Source: DASPGQ01 sp035457705 (GTDB taxonomy: Bacteria; Acidobacteriota; Vicinamibacteria; Marinacidobacterales; SMYC01). Taken from it: a stretch of DNA of 64,000 nucleotides. Where the stretch lies: NCBI GenBank assembly GCA_035457705.1, contig DATIBD010000103.1, positions 124,001 to 188,000 of the forward strand, given 5' to 3'. The first letter of the stretch is position 1. Every line of letters starts with the position of its first letter. The notes beneath the pieces were generated by a model, which saw nothing but the letters and a program-made list of their open reading frames with translations, ran no database searches and was not told the origin of the DNA. The translations under genes were made by a program, and so were the position numbers. Of this stretch, positions 53,025 to 64,000 are shown piece by piece.

Positions 53025-53558
53025 ATGCAGCAAACTCTCGTTGCCGAAGGCGTGGAATTTGGAAAGATCCTCGATCGACTGGCGTCGGAAATCGTCGAGA
53101 AGAGCACGTTGGGCGTACCTCCACTCGCGCTGGTGGGCATCCGGACTCGCGGCGTGCCGCTGGCGAAACGTCTGGCAGCGCTCATCGAGCCAAAGCTGGG
53201 GGCGCGGCCACCGATCGGAACGCTCGACATCACGCTCTATCGCGACGACCTCATTGCCGTCGCTTCACAGCCCATCGTGCGGAGCACGGATATCCCCTTC
53301 GCCGTCGGTAATTCCTCGATCGTGCTCGTCGACGACGTCCTATTCACCGGGCGCACGGTGCGCGCGGCGATCACCGCTCTCGTCGACTTCGGAAGACCGA
53401 GGAAAATCGAGCTCCTAGTCATGGTCGACCGCGGATGGCGCGAGCTTCCCATCCATGCCGACTATGTGGGAGCGCAGGTACCGACGGCCCGAGAGCAGAC
53501 GGTTCAGGTGCTGGTCGAGGAAGAAGACGGTCGTGACGCCATCCTACTCTTAGCATGA
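53025..53558 (+). CDS. pyrR: PyrR: pyrimidine operon regulator / uracil phosphoribosyltransferase
   Basis: A 177-residue type I phosphoribosyltransferase. The PRPP loop is I-V-L-V-D-D-V-L-F-T-G-R-T, and the N-terminal G-I-R-T-R-G and C-terminal V-M-V-D-R-G-W-R-E-L-P blocks are PyrR features. In Bacillus-type systems PyrR binds the leader RNA of pyr operons. Here it lies inside a gene chain, only four bases after the upstream stop, with no visible anti-terminator or terminator in front. It may act by other means or only as an enzyme. ATGA overlap with pyrB. Confidence 0.93.
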   Translation: MQQTLVAEGVEFGKILDRLASEIVEKSTLGVPPLALVGIRTRGVPLAKRLAALIEPKLGARPPIGTLDITLYRDDLIAVASQPIVRSTDIPFAVGNSSIVLVDDVLFTGRTVRAAITALVDFGRPRKIELLVMVDRGWRELPIHADYVGAQVPTAREQTVQVLVEEEDGRDAILLLA

Positions 53559-54475
53559 CCCTCGCGAGCCGCCACCTCCTCGACATCGAGAGCCTTTCCC
53601 CGGCCGAGATAGAGCTGGTATTGAAGACATCGACCTCGTTCAAAGAGGTCGGAGAACGGGCGATCAAGAAAGTGCCCGCGCTCCGAGGCAAGACCGTCAT
53701 CAACCTCTTCTTCGAGCCGAGCACCAGAACCCGGGTCTCGTTCGAGATCGCGGCGAAACGCTTGTCGGCGGACTCGGTCAACGTGAGCTCGGCGGGAAGT
53801 TCCGTGGTCAAGGGAGAGACCCTCCTGGACACCGTGAAGAATCTCGAGGCCATGGCGCCAGACGTCATCGTCATGCGTCACCCTTCGTCTGGAGCCCCGC
53901 ATTTCGTGGCCCGACGCGTCGAATCTGCGGTCGTCAATGCCGGTGACGGAATGCACGAACATCCCACTCAAGCCCTTCTCGACGCGTTCACCATCCTGGA
54001 AGCGAAGGGAACGCTCAGCGGGCTCAAGGTGGTGATCGTGGGCGATTTGCTTCACAGCCGCGTCTTTCGCTCGAACGCGAGGCTGCTGACGAAAATGGGC
54101 TCGAGCGTGACCGTTTCGGCTCCCAGGACTCTCCTTCCCCCTTTCGTCGAACGGCTCGGGGTCGAGGTCGTGACCGCCATGAACGAGGCCATCGTCAACG
54201 CGGACGTAGTCATGATGCTCCGGGTGCAGAAGGAGCGAATGGAAGGAGCCTTTTTCCCCTCGGTCCGAGAGTATTTCAATCTCTACGCTCTGACGGTGGA
54301 CCGTCTCAAGAGGGCCAAGCAAGACGTGATCCTCATGCACCCCGGACCTCTCAATCGCGGGCTGGAGATCGAATCCGCCGTAGCCGATGGGCCTTACTCC
54401 CTCATTCTGGATCAGGTGACCAACGGCGTCGCGGTGAGAATGGCCATCCTCTACCTTCTCGCAGGGGCGTCATGA
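53555..54475 (+). CDS. pyrB: Aspartate carbamoyltransferase catalytic subunit
   Basis: A 306-residue enzyme that makes carbamoyl-aspartate, the second step of pyrimidine synthesis. The carbamoyl-phosphate motif S-T-R-T-R is at 56-60, H-P-T-Q-A-L-L-D follows near 140, and the aspartate-binding H-P-G-P-L-N-R-G block is near the end. There is no regulatory-subunit gene (pyrI), as in the pyrB-pyrC-type operons of many bacteria. It overlaps pyrR and pyrC by ATGA. Confidence 0.97.
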   Translation: MTLASRHLLDIESLSPAEIELVLKTSTSFKEVGERAIKKVPALRGKTVINLFFEPSTRTRVSFEIAAKRLSADSVNVSSAGSSVVKGETLLDTVKNLEAMAPDVIVMRHPSSGAPHFVARRVESAVVNAGDGMHEHPTQALLDAFTILEAKGTLSGLKVVIVGDLLHSRVFRSNARLLTKMGSSVTVSAPRTLLPPFVERLGVEVVTAMNEAIVNADVVMMLRVQKERMEGAFFPSVREYFNLYALTVDRLKRAKQDVILMHPGPLNRGLEIESAVADGPYSLILDQVTNGVAVRMAILYLLAGAS

Positions 54476-55752
54476 AGTCGCTCTTGATCCGGGGCGCTCG
54501 AATCGTGGACCCGAGCCGGAGCATCGACCAGGTCTCCGATATCCTCGTCGAGGAGGGGCGCATTCGCGCCATTGACGAGGGCCTGAGCCGCGAGGGAGTC
54601 GAAGTGGTCGACGCTCGCGGCCTCATCGCCGTGCCCGGGCTCATCGATATGCACGTTCACTTGCGCGAGCCTGGCTTCGAGTACAAGGAGACCATCGCCT
54701 CGGGAACGGCGGCGGCGGCAGCGGGTGGATTTGCCGCGGTTGCCGCGATGGCAAATACCGATCCACCGAACGATTGTGCGGCCGTCACCGAGTACATTCT
54801 CGAAAAAGCGGCTCGTGCCGGCGGTGCTCGCGTTCATCCCATCGGCGCCACCACGCGGAAGATGGAAGGCAAAGAGCTCTCGGAGATGGGCGAGATGGTG
54901 GCCGCCGGCGCCGTCGCCGTTTCCGACGACGGACTCCCCGTTCGGGACGCGAACGTCATGAGGCGAGCGATGGAGTACGCCTCGATATTCGATATTCCGG
55001 TGATCGAACATTGCGAAACACCGGAACTGCATCCCGGTGGCGTGATGAACGAGGGCTACTGGTCGACCTGTCTGGGCCTTCGTGGCATTCCCAGGGCATC
55101 GGAAGAGATCTCGGTTCGACGTAACGTGATCCTGGCGGAAGCGACGGGGGCGCGGCTCCATGTGGCCCACCTGTCGACCAAGGGAGCCCTCGAGGCGGTT
55201 CGGCAGGCGAAGGAGAAAGGGTTGCCGGTCACTTGTGAAGTGACGCCTCACCACCTTCTCTTGACCGACGAGAGCGTACGAGGCTACGACACTCGGGCGA
55301 AGATGAAGCCCCCTCTCGTTACCGAGGAGGACCGCGAGGCGCTTCTCGAGGGACTCGCCGACGGAACCGTGGACGCCATCGCGACCGACCACGCGCCTCA
55401 CCACGAGGACGAGAAACAGCAGGACTTCGATCACGCGCCCTTCGGCGTGGTCGGCCTGGAGACCTCGGTGTCGCTCGGGCTCGATCGACTCGTCCGCCCC
55501 GGCATCATCTCCTTGAATCGCTGGATCGAGCTCATGTCGACGGGGCCAGCGAGGATACTGGGGGTCGAAGGCGGTACGCTCGCCGTGGGCGCACCGGCGG
55601 ACCTCACTTTGCTCGATCCCGAGCGGCCCTTCCGGGTGGAGCCGTCGGTTTTCGTCTCGAAGGGAAGGAGCACGCCGTTCGCCGATTGGGAGCTCCAGGG
55701 TCGGGCGGTTCGCACGATCGTATCGGGACGATCGGTGTTCACCCTTCCATGA
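54472..55752 (+). CDS. pyrC: Dihydroorotase (class I)
   Basis: A 426-residue amidohydrolase that closes carbamoyl-aspartate to dihydroorotate. The metal-binding H61-V-H63-L-R-E block, H-V-A-H-L-S-T, and T-D-H-A-P-H with the catalytic Asp are all intact, so it is an active enzyme rather than the inactive PyrC-like partner found in some pyrB operons. The start is ATG overlapping the pyrB stop. The next gene overlaps its stop in the same way. Confidence 0.97.
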   Translation: MKSLLIRGARIVDPSRSIDQVSDILVEEGRIRAIDEGLSREGVEVVDARGLIAVPGLIDMHVHLREPGFEYKETIASGTAAAAAGGFAAVAAMANTDPPNDCAAVTEYILEKAARAGGARVHPIGATTRKMEGKELSEMGEMVAAGAVAVSDDGLPVRDANVMRRAMEYASIFDIPVIEHCETPELHPGGVMNEGYWSTCLGLRGIPRASEEISVRRNVILAEATGARLHVAHLSTKGALEAVRQAKEKGLPVTCEVTPHHLLLTDESVRGYDTRAKMKPPLVTEEDREALLEGLADGTVDAIATDHAPHHEDEKQQDFDHAPFGVVGLETSVSLGLDRLVRPGIISLNRWIELMSTGPARILGVEGGTLAVGAPADLTLLDPERPFRVEPSVFVSKGRSTPFADWELQGRAVRTIVSGRSVFTLP

Positions 55753-56609
55753 GCCGGCGTCATCAACTCCTGCTCGAGGGACTCGAACGGCTCCGCGAAC
55801 GTTACGACGCACGCTATCTGGAGTCGGACCCCCTGGCTTTCCCTCACCGCTACCAGGACCCTATGGACCGCGAGGTCGTCGGGCTCGTGGCCTCCGCGCT
55901 CGCGTTCGGAAACGTCGCCTCCATCCGGCAGAGTCTGGAGCGCCTTTGCGCCTGGATGGGCAGTCGACCAGCCGAGTTCGCCATCCGCCTTTCTGTCGGG
56001 CCAGCCCTGAGGGCTCTCGGAGGATTTCGTCATCGGTGGATCGACGCACGAGACGTCGTCTGTCTGGTCCGTTGGGCGGGGTTGATGATCCAGGCCAAGG
56101 GAAATATCGGTGCGTTCTTTGCCGAAGGCTACGTCGCAGGGGACATGGCGGGGAGCATCTCTGCCTTCCGGGAGCGAGCGCTAAGGCTGGATCACGGCGG
56201 CGTTTATCGGTCTCGACGCTTGCCTCGGAGCGCGGGGGTGCGATTCTTCTTCCCGAGCGTGCTCACCGGTGCGTGCAAGAGGACCAATATGTATCTGCGC
56301 TGGATGGCTCGGCCCGATGACGGCGTCGACCTCGGACTGTGGCCTTTCGTGAAGACTCGGGACCTCGTCGTGCCACTCGACACCCACATCTACCGCATCG
56401 GAAGAGCCCTCCGATGGACACGAAGGAAGACGCCCGGCTGGAGGACGGCTTGCGACATCACCCGAAGCCTGTCCCGACTCGATCCCGACGATCCGGTGAA
56501 GTACGACTTCGCCCTCTCGCGAATGGGAATTCTGCACGATTGCCCGCGTCATCGGAACGGGCTCTCCTGCGAGCTGTGTGAGCTCCGCAGGAGCTTGCGC
56601 GCCCGATGA
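55749..56609 (+). CDS. TIGR02757/DUF2400-family protein
   Basis: A 286-residue protein. Recognisable family blocks are D-P-L-A-F-P-H-R-Y, D-R-E-V-V-G-L-V-A-S-A-L-A-F-G-N-V, G-S-x-x-K-R-x-N-M-Y-L-R-W-M-like sequence (here G-A-C-K-R-T-N-M-Y-L-R-W-M), V-P-L-D-T-H-I-Y-R-I and a helix-hairpin-helix-like region. A C-x8-C-x2-C cluster near the end could bind a metal. The relation to HhH DNA glycosylases is suggested by the fold-type motifs, not proven. ATG overlaps the pyrC stop and its own stop overlaps the next ATG. Confidence 0.85.
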   Translation: MSRRHQLLLEGLERLRERYDARYLESDPLAFPHRYQDPMDREVVGLVASALAFGNVASIRQSLERLCAWMGSRPAEFAIRLSVGPALRALGGFRHRWIDARDVVCLVRWAGLMIQAKGNIGAFFAEGYVAGDMAGSISAFRERALRLDHGGVYRSRRLPRSAGVRFFFPSVLTGACKRTNMYLRWMARPDDGVDLGLWPFVKTRDLVVPLDTHIYRIGRALRWTRRKTPGWRTACDITRSLSRLDPDDPVKYDFALSRMGILHDCPRHRNGLSCELCELRRSLRAR

Positions 56610-56809
56610 AGACCTGCTGCCTCGAAGAGGCGGCCCGGAGCCTGAAACGCCACCGTGACGTCGCCACCTGCGATTCTTGCGGGGCTCTTTTACTTGCCTA
56701 CGGAAACGAAAGGGATTTCGAAGCGACCCTGGCCGAGCTTCGCAGCCGACGTGCTCGATTCGAGACGAGCGATTGGGGCAACCTGAGGATCGTGGCGAAG
56801 GCACGTTGA
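56606..56809 (+). CDS. 67-residue protein with zinc-ribbon-like cysteines
   Basis: A small basic protein with Cys4-Cys5 and C-D-S-C-G at 22-26, spaced as in a minimal zinc ribbon, followed by a helical, Arg-rich tail (E-L-R-S-R-R-A-R-F). No family was recognised. It is held between its neighbours by an ATGA overlap upstream and a TGATG overlap downstream, which together with its reading frame within a tightly packed run makes it likely to be real. Confidence 0.6.
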   Translation: MKTCCLEEAARSLKRHRDVATCDSCGALLLAYGNERDFEATLAELRSRRARFETSDWGNLRIVAKAR

Positions 56810-57783
56810 TGGATAGTTTCCTCCCCCACAGGTTGCTGCCCGGAGCGCACCTGCAGACGATCTTCGGTCAGCTGCTTCGCTCCCGGCTTCGCTGGTCCGT
56901 TCCCACCGAGGACGCGATCGTCGAGGCCCGCCACGGGGTGCGATTGCTCCTGCGATGCTCCTGGCATCCGCGGGGCGGGGAGAGACCAACGCTTCTTCTG
57001 GTGCACGGTCTCGAGGGCTGCGATCGCTCCGTTTACATGGTCGCGACGGGCAGACGCGCGCACCAGTTGGGTTGGCACGTGATCCGAATGAATCTGCGCG
57101 GATGTGGCGACGGACTCGAAGTCTGCCCGCGGCTGTACAACGCAGGGCAGACGGAAGACCTCATGGCAGTCGTCGAGTGGCTTGCCCATCGGGTGAAGCG
57201 TTTCGCCATCGGTAGCTTTTCGCTCGGGGCCGGCCTCTCGCTTCTGACTCTCGCGCGCGAGCGCTCGAGACTTCCGGACCAGATGGTCGCACTCGCCGCC
57301 GTATGCCCGCCGCTCGATATGTCGGCCTGCGCCGACGCGCTCGAGCGTCGAGCGAACTTCCTGTACGCGCTTCGCTTCGTGCGTTCGCTCAAGCGCTCGT
57401 ACCGCTCACGCCAGCGGCTGTCGCCCGAGCGGTACCAGAAGGGCCGCGAACGCGGCGTGACGACGCTGCGGCATTTCGACGACGTCATCACGGCATTCTA
57501 CGAAGGGTATCGGGACGCGGAAGACTATTACCGCAGCGTGAGCGCGGGGCCAGGACTCGTCGCCATCGATCGCCCAACGCTAGTGCTCGCTTCCCGGGAC
57601 GACCCTTTCATACCCCGAGAGAGCATCGAGAAATGGCGGAAATCACCTTCGGTGGAGTTGGAAGTCACGAGCGCGGGCGGGCACGTTGGCTTCGTTGGCG
57701 CCGCGAGCTCACCGGGTAGTTTCTGGGCGGCGGAACGAATGCTCGTCTTCCTCGACGCTCACCTTTCTGCAAATCAGAGGTAA
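56809..57783 (+). CDS. YheT-like alpha/beta hydrolase
   Basis: A 324-residue hydrolase of the YheT/ABHD1-3 group. The N-terminal P-G-A-H-L-Q-T-I-F-G block is diagnostic. It also has H-G-L-E-G (66-70), N-L-R-G-C-G (95-100), the nucleophile Ser138 in G-S-F-S-L-G-A, the acid in S-R-D-D-P-F-I-P and the histidine in G-G-H-V-G-F. The last Gly of the usual nucleophile elbow (G-G) is Ala. The substrate is unknown; esters of long-chain acids are likely for the group. It is the last gene of the chain from lspA; a 320-base stretch with one small reverse gene follows. Confidence 0.88.
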   Translation: MDSFLPHRLLPGAHLQTIFGQLLRSRLRWSVPTEDAIVEARHGVRLLLRCSWHPRGGERPTLLLVHGLEGCDRSVYMVATGRRAHQLGWHVIRMNLRGCGDGLEVCPRLYNAGQTEDLMAVVEWLAHRVKRFAIGSFSLGAGLSLLTLARERSRLPDQMVALAAVCPPLDMSACADALERRANFLYALRFVRSLKRSYRSRQRLSPERYQKGRERGVTTLRHFDDVITAFYEGYRDAEDYYRSVSAGPGLVAIDRPTLVLASRDDPFIPRESIEKWRKSPSVELEVTSAGGHVGFVGAASSPGSFWAAERMLVFLDAHLSANQR

Positions 57784-57798
57784 CGAGGAGCTCGAAAG

Positions 57799-57987
57799 TC
57801 AGCTCTGGGGCGGCGAAGCGGGGCTCGAAAAAGTGAGCCGCGTCACAATCTTGCTGTTTCCGCGCTCGAGAGTGATACCAGACGCACGAAGAATCTGCAG
57901 CCGGCGACGGCGATCGGCGAGATCGGCGATCGCTTTTCGACGTCTCTCCAAGAATTCCGGGTTCTGGGACTTGCTGGACCTTGCCAT
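57799..57987 (-). CDS. Small basic protein of unknown function
   Basis: A 62-codon frame with an Arg-rich central helix (R-R-R-K-A-I-A-D-L-A-D-R-R-R-R) and no known family. Support comes from its upstream signals: an AAGGGAG ribosome site six bases before the ATG, and a TTGACA-17-TACGGT promoter at 58035-58063 pointing at it, with a leader of about 40 bases. It occupies the only large gap after the YheT-like gene. It could be a nucleic-acid-binding peptide, or the promoter may instead serve a short RNA. Confidence 0.5.
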   Translation of the reverse strand: MARSSKSQNPEFLERRRKAIADLADRRRRLQILRASGITLERGNSKIVTRLTFSSPASPPQS

Positions 57988-58034
57988 ATCAAACTCCCTT
58001 CGCGGATGGACGAACCAAACAACAAGGTTCTATT

Positions 58035-58063
58035 ACCGTACGCGACCACACGCGTTCTGTCAA
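58035..58063 (-). promoter_or_regulatory. Sigma-70 promoter for the 62-codon gene
   Basis: Read on the minus strand, a perfect TTGACA (58058-58063) and TACGGT (58035-58040) are separated by exactly 17 bases. This is the best -35/-10 pair in the window. The predicted start is near 58028. Confidence 0.6.
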
Positions 58064-58103
58064 GTTATCGAGGGGAGCTTATTCATTTAGATGAGTTACT
58101 TGC

Positions 58104-59660
58104 TCACCGTACCGAAATGTTAGAGCGATCGAGAATCGTCCCTCTGGCCCGCTCGAATGCAGCGATGGCCTTGTTGTAATCGATGAGGGCCCGCAGCTCG
58201 TTGGCGGCGGCTTGTGATAGGTCCCGCTGCGACTGCACGATGAAGAAGCTCGTCGACATTCCCACCTCAAACTTCTTCTGCTCGGCTTCGAGCCGGCGCA
58301 CGGCGAGCTCCCGTGCCACACGAGTCGCGTCGATACGCTTGCGGTTCGTATCGACGGCGCGGGCCGCCTGACGGACCTCCTGGGCGATGAACAGCTCGTC
58401 CGATTCGATGCGCGCTCTTTGCTGACGCGCCGCCACCTGCGCTTGCGCGTGCGCCGCGGCCGCCTGCGAGTTCCCCAGGGGATAAGAGACGCTGAGCCCG
58501 ACGGACCAGTCGCGAAAGTCGCCTCCGAAAATCTGATCGACGGCGTCGCCGTATCCTCCGGGAATGACGAGCGACGGGGGCAGCGCAAAATCCTCGCGAA
58601 CGAGCTGCGTCCCGCCGATGCCGTTGAACGCCATGGAGCCAACCAGATCTACTTGGGGGAGCATCTGATTTCGGGTATAGCGCACGTTGTAGTCCCGGGT
58701 CTCGAGCTCGACCCGCGACTGCTCGAGGACGGGTCGCCTCTGAAGCGCGGTTCGGACGGCCTCGTCGATGTCGATGGCGACCTCGTCGCTCCTCGGCTGG
58801 TCGACGGGATGATAGCTGTTCGCCCAGAAGTCCGCTGACTCCGGATCGTTGATCAGCCGCTTCAGGATGTCCTCGGTGAGACGGATGGCCTCTTCCGCAA
58901 GGATGACCGCTTCCTCACGAGCCGCGACCTCGGCCTCCGCCTCCAGAACGTCGATGGGGGCCATGGTGCCGACCTCGACCTGAATGCGATTGTTGCGAAG
59001 GAGGTCCTGGGCGAGCTCCAGGGATTTTCGAGCGACTTCCAGGTCACGGAAGGCGAACACCAGGTCCCAATACGCGAACTCGACGTTGCTCACGGTGTCC
59101 ATGACTTGCACCTGGAATTGGTGGCGGGAGATGCGCTCGCTGTTTTGAGCGACGAGGATGCGCTGCTTGTTTGGATCCAGCCGGAAGTTTTGCATCAGGG
59201 GCTGGATGACCTGCCCGCTGACCGCCGCGTCGTAGAGAGGATTGAAGCCCGAGAAGGCACTATTGGTCGTCGAACGAAGGTTCTGCCAAGAGACGTTGTA
59301 CCGGCCGCCGGTCGAGAGCTCATGTTGCCAGATGAAGTTGTAGTTCGTGCGGGTGCTCGTCAGCACCTGCGCTCCGACGAGCTGGGACTGGGCGGGAGAG
59401 CGGCTGTCGAGGTTGTTGATGTTAGCCGAGAGCAAAGGCTGGTACACACCCCTGGCCGACGCCGCTCCCTCGCTCTGGACCTGCGTGTCGAGGCGGGAAA
59501 CGACGATATCGAGATTGTTCTCGAGGGCCATCTCGATGGCCCGCTGCAGGGTGATATCGATCGGTTCCGCCTCGTCTCTCTCCTGTGCACGACCAGAAAT
59601 CGCGGTCAGAACGGAGCCAAGGCAGAAAAGTGCCGTGCAAATGGGATGTTTCAGTGTCAT
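58104..59660 (-). CDS. TolC-family outer-membrane channel protein
   Basis: A 518-residue protein with a signal peptide (residues 1-25) followed by two related halves of long coiled helices. Each half begins near a D-I-x-L-x-x-A-I-x-x-A-L-E-N-N-like block (first at 35-50, second at E-A-V-R-T-A-L-Q-R-R-P). It forms the outer-membrane duct of efflux or type I secretion systems. The matching pump or adaptor genes are not in the window. The ATG has AGAGGAACCGAG upstream. The gene is divergent from truA. Confidence 0.93.
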   Translation of the reverse strand: MTLKHPICTALFCLGSVLTAISGRAQERDEAEPIDITLQRAIEMALENNLDIVVSRLDTQVQSEGAASARGVYQPLLSANINNLDSRSPAQSQLVGAQVLTSTRTNYNFIWQHELSTGGRYNVSWQNLRSTTNSAFSGFNPLYDAAVSGQVIQPLMQNFRLDPNKQRILVAQNSERISRHQFQVQVMDTVSNVEFAYWDLVFAFRDLEVARKSLELAQDLLRNNRIQVEVGTMAPIDVLEAEAEVAAREEAVILAEEAIRLTEDILKRLINDPESADFWANSYHPVDQPRSDEVAIDIDEAVRTALQRRPVLEQSRVELETRDYNVRYTRNQMLPQVDLVGSMAFNGIGGTQLVREDFALPPSLVIPGGYGDAVDQIFGGDFRDWSVGLSVSYPLGNSQAAAAHAQAQVAARQQRARIESDELFIAQEVRQAARAVDTNRKRIDATRVARELAVRRLEAEQKKFEVGMSTSFFIVQSQRDLSQAAANELRALIDYNKAIAAFERARGTILDRSNISVR

Positions 59661-59837
59661 CTCGGTTCCTCTGTTGTTCGAGTGAAAAGGGAGAGCCTCT
59701 TCCCGGAATCGTACGGACCTCGTAAAGGCTAGTACGTGGGCTGCGGAATCCAGGTTCCCCTTCGGAAACCGTCATTCTAGACTGTCGCAAGCGGGATCGC
59801 CACGATAGGGCGACGAAGAGACAAGGGGCAAACGGAA

Positions 59838-59843
59838 TAAAAT
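59838..59843 (+). promoter_or_regulatory. truA: -10 box placed for a leaderless truA mRNA
   Basis: TAAAAT ends six bases before GTG 59850, the same geometry as at 2696. There is no Shine-Dalgarno sequence before the GTG and no clear -35. Confidence 0.5.
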
Positions 59844-59849
59844 GCCACC

Positions 59850-60584
59850 GTGCCCAACTACCGGCTGTCGCTCGCTTACGACGGCACAGCTTATTCCGGG
59901 TGGCAGATCCAGCCGGGAACGGACACGATCCAGAGACGGCTCGAGTCCGCGCTCGCCCGCCTGGCCAAGACCCACGTCCGCATCGTCGCGGCAGGGCGTA
60001 CCGACGCGGGGGTCCACGCGCTCGGGCAGGTAGCCCACTTCCGGCTCGATCGGTCCATCCCGTGCGAGGGGATCGTGAAGGGCCTGAACTCGCAGCTGCC
60101 TCCGGACATTCGCGCCCTCGAAGTCTCGGTCGCGGAGGACGGGTTTCACGCCCGTTTCAGCGCCCGTTGGAAGACGTACCGCTACCATCTCGACCGTTCT
60201 GCCGTTCCGCTCCCGTTCCGAAGCCGCTTCACGGTGCATTACCCTTACCCACTCGACAGGGCCGCCCTGGAAGATGCGGCCCCGTTATTCGTCGGAGAGC
60301 ACGATTTCGGTGGATTCCGCGCAGCGTCTTGCAGCGCCAGGACGACCGTTCGCCGTCTTACGGCGTCCTCTTTCGCCGACCAGGGAGGCGAGCTAGTCTA
60401 CGAGGTCACGGGCAACGGTTTCCTGCGGCATATGGTACGAAACATGGTTGGCACGCTCCTCGAGATCGGCCGGGGCCGGCGGCCACACTCATCCATCGAA
60501 GAACTGCTTGTCTCTCACGACCGTACGGCCGCGGGGCCCACGGCACCAGCCAAGGGGCTTCATCTGGTGAGAGTGGATTACTGA
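59850..60584 (+). CDS. truA: tRNA pseudouridine synthase A
   Basis: A 244-residue enzyme that isomerises uridines 38-40 in the tRNA anticodon arm. The catalytic Asp52 lies in G-R-T-D-A-G-V-H-A-L-G-Q. The L-A-Y-D-G-T-A-Y-S-G-W-Q N-terminus and F-L-R-H-M-V-R-N-M-V-G-T block are standard. The start is GTG. The uvrA-like gene follows after seven bases. Confidence 0.96.
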   Translation: MPNYRLSLAYDGTAYSGWQIQPGTDTIQRRLESALARLAKTHVRIVAAGRTDAGVHALGQVAHFRLDRSIPCEGIVKGLNSQLPPDIRALEVSVAEDGFHARFSARWKTYRYHLDRSAVPLPFRSRFTVHYPYPLDRAALEDAAPLFVGEHDFGGFRAASCSARTTVRRLTASSFADQGGELVYEVTGNGFLRHMVRNMVGTLLEIGRGRRPHSSIEELLVSHDRTAAGPTAPAKGLHLVRVDY

Positions 60585-60591
60585 GCGACCG

Positions 60592-64000
<3,409 letters not shown>

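Overview
The window is a 64 kb, GC-rich, gene-dense stretch of bacterial chromosome. The best single phylum clue is an 800-residue FtsX/MacB-type permease with two permease halves and no ATPase partner (10592-13006), the architecture called ADOP, 'acidobacterial duplicated orphan permease'. TonB receptors, a TolC-type channel, the LspA/Lgt lipoprotein pathway and type IV minor pilins point to a diderm. The most likely source is a member of the Acidobacteriota, probably uncultured; I cannot name a genus. No phage, insertion sequence, CRISPR array or rRNA operon was seen.

Layout. 1-2.4 kb: the tail of an outer-membrane protein, a decayed TonB C-terminal domain, a small secreted protein and a frameshifted metallophosphoesterase. 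2.7-6.4 kb: a BlaI-type repressor, an M56 membrane protease and a TonB-dependent receptor. 6.4-10.3 kb: an NHL-repeat secreted protein, convergent to the receptor, then a translationally coupled trio of glycosyltransferase, small membrane protein and Fe(II)/2-oxoglutarate-type oxygenase. 10.3-17 kb: a 55-bp tandem repeat, the ADOP permease, a prolyl iminopeptidase, a membrane protein and an M1 peptidase. 17.2-25.1 kb: tRNA-Leu, tig-clpP-clpX-lon (protein folding and degradation), engB and rho. 25.1-29.8 kb: an RlmI-like methyltransferase divergent from rpmE-prfA-prmC-murA.

29.8-38.7 kb: an FHA/DUF4388 protein divergent from a tightly packed cluster of two RDD proteins, a SpoIIM-like protein, a membrane protein, a DUF4129 protein, a DUF4350 protein, a MoxR ATPase and a DUF58 protein. 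The recurring combination suggests an envelope-associated AAA+/VWA-like system of unknown substrate. 38.7-44 kb: a minor-pilin operon (fimT/gspH-like, pilV-like, pilX-like, pilY1-like). 44.2-48.7 kb: a sodium:solute symporter coupled to an ECHDC3-type hydratase-like protein, a GNAT protein and a response regulator with a degenerate GGDEF domain.

48.9-57.8 kb: a long chain of ten mostly overlapping genes, lspA-lgt-rluD-phosphodiesterase-pyrR-pyrB-pyrC-TIGR02757-zinc ribbon-YheT, joining lipoprotein maturation to pyrimidine synthesis. 57.8-64 kb: a 62-codon gene with a textbook promoter, a TolC-family channel, truA, and an enlarged UvrA that starts a third ABC module before it runs off the window.

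Three themes stand out. Several genes have a -10 box exactly six bases before the start codon and no Shine-Dalgarno sequence, which predicts leaderless mRNAs. Gene coupling through ATGA/GTGA overlaps is pervasive. The clearest departures from known families are the enlarged UvrA, the metallophosphoesterase that has lost its GHTH motif, and the oxygenase and GGDEF proteins with altered active-site motifs.
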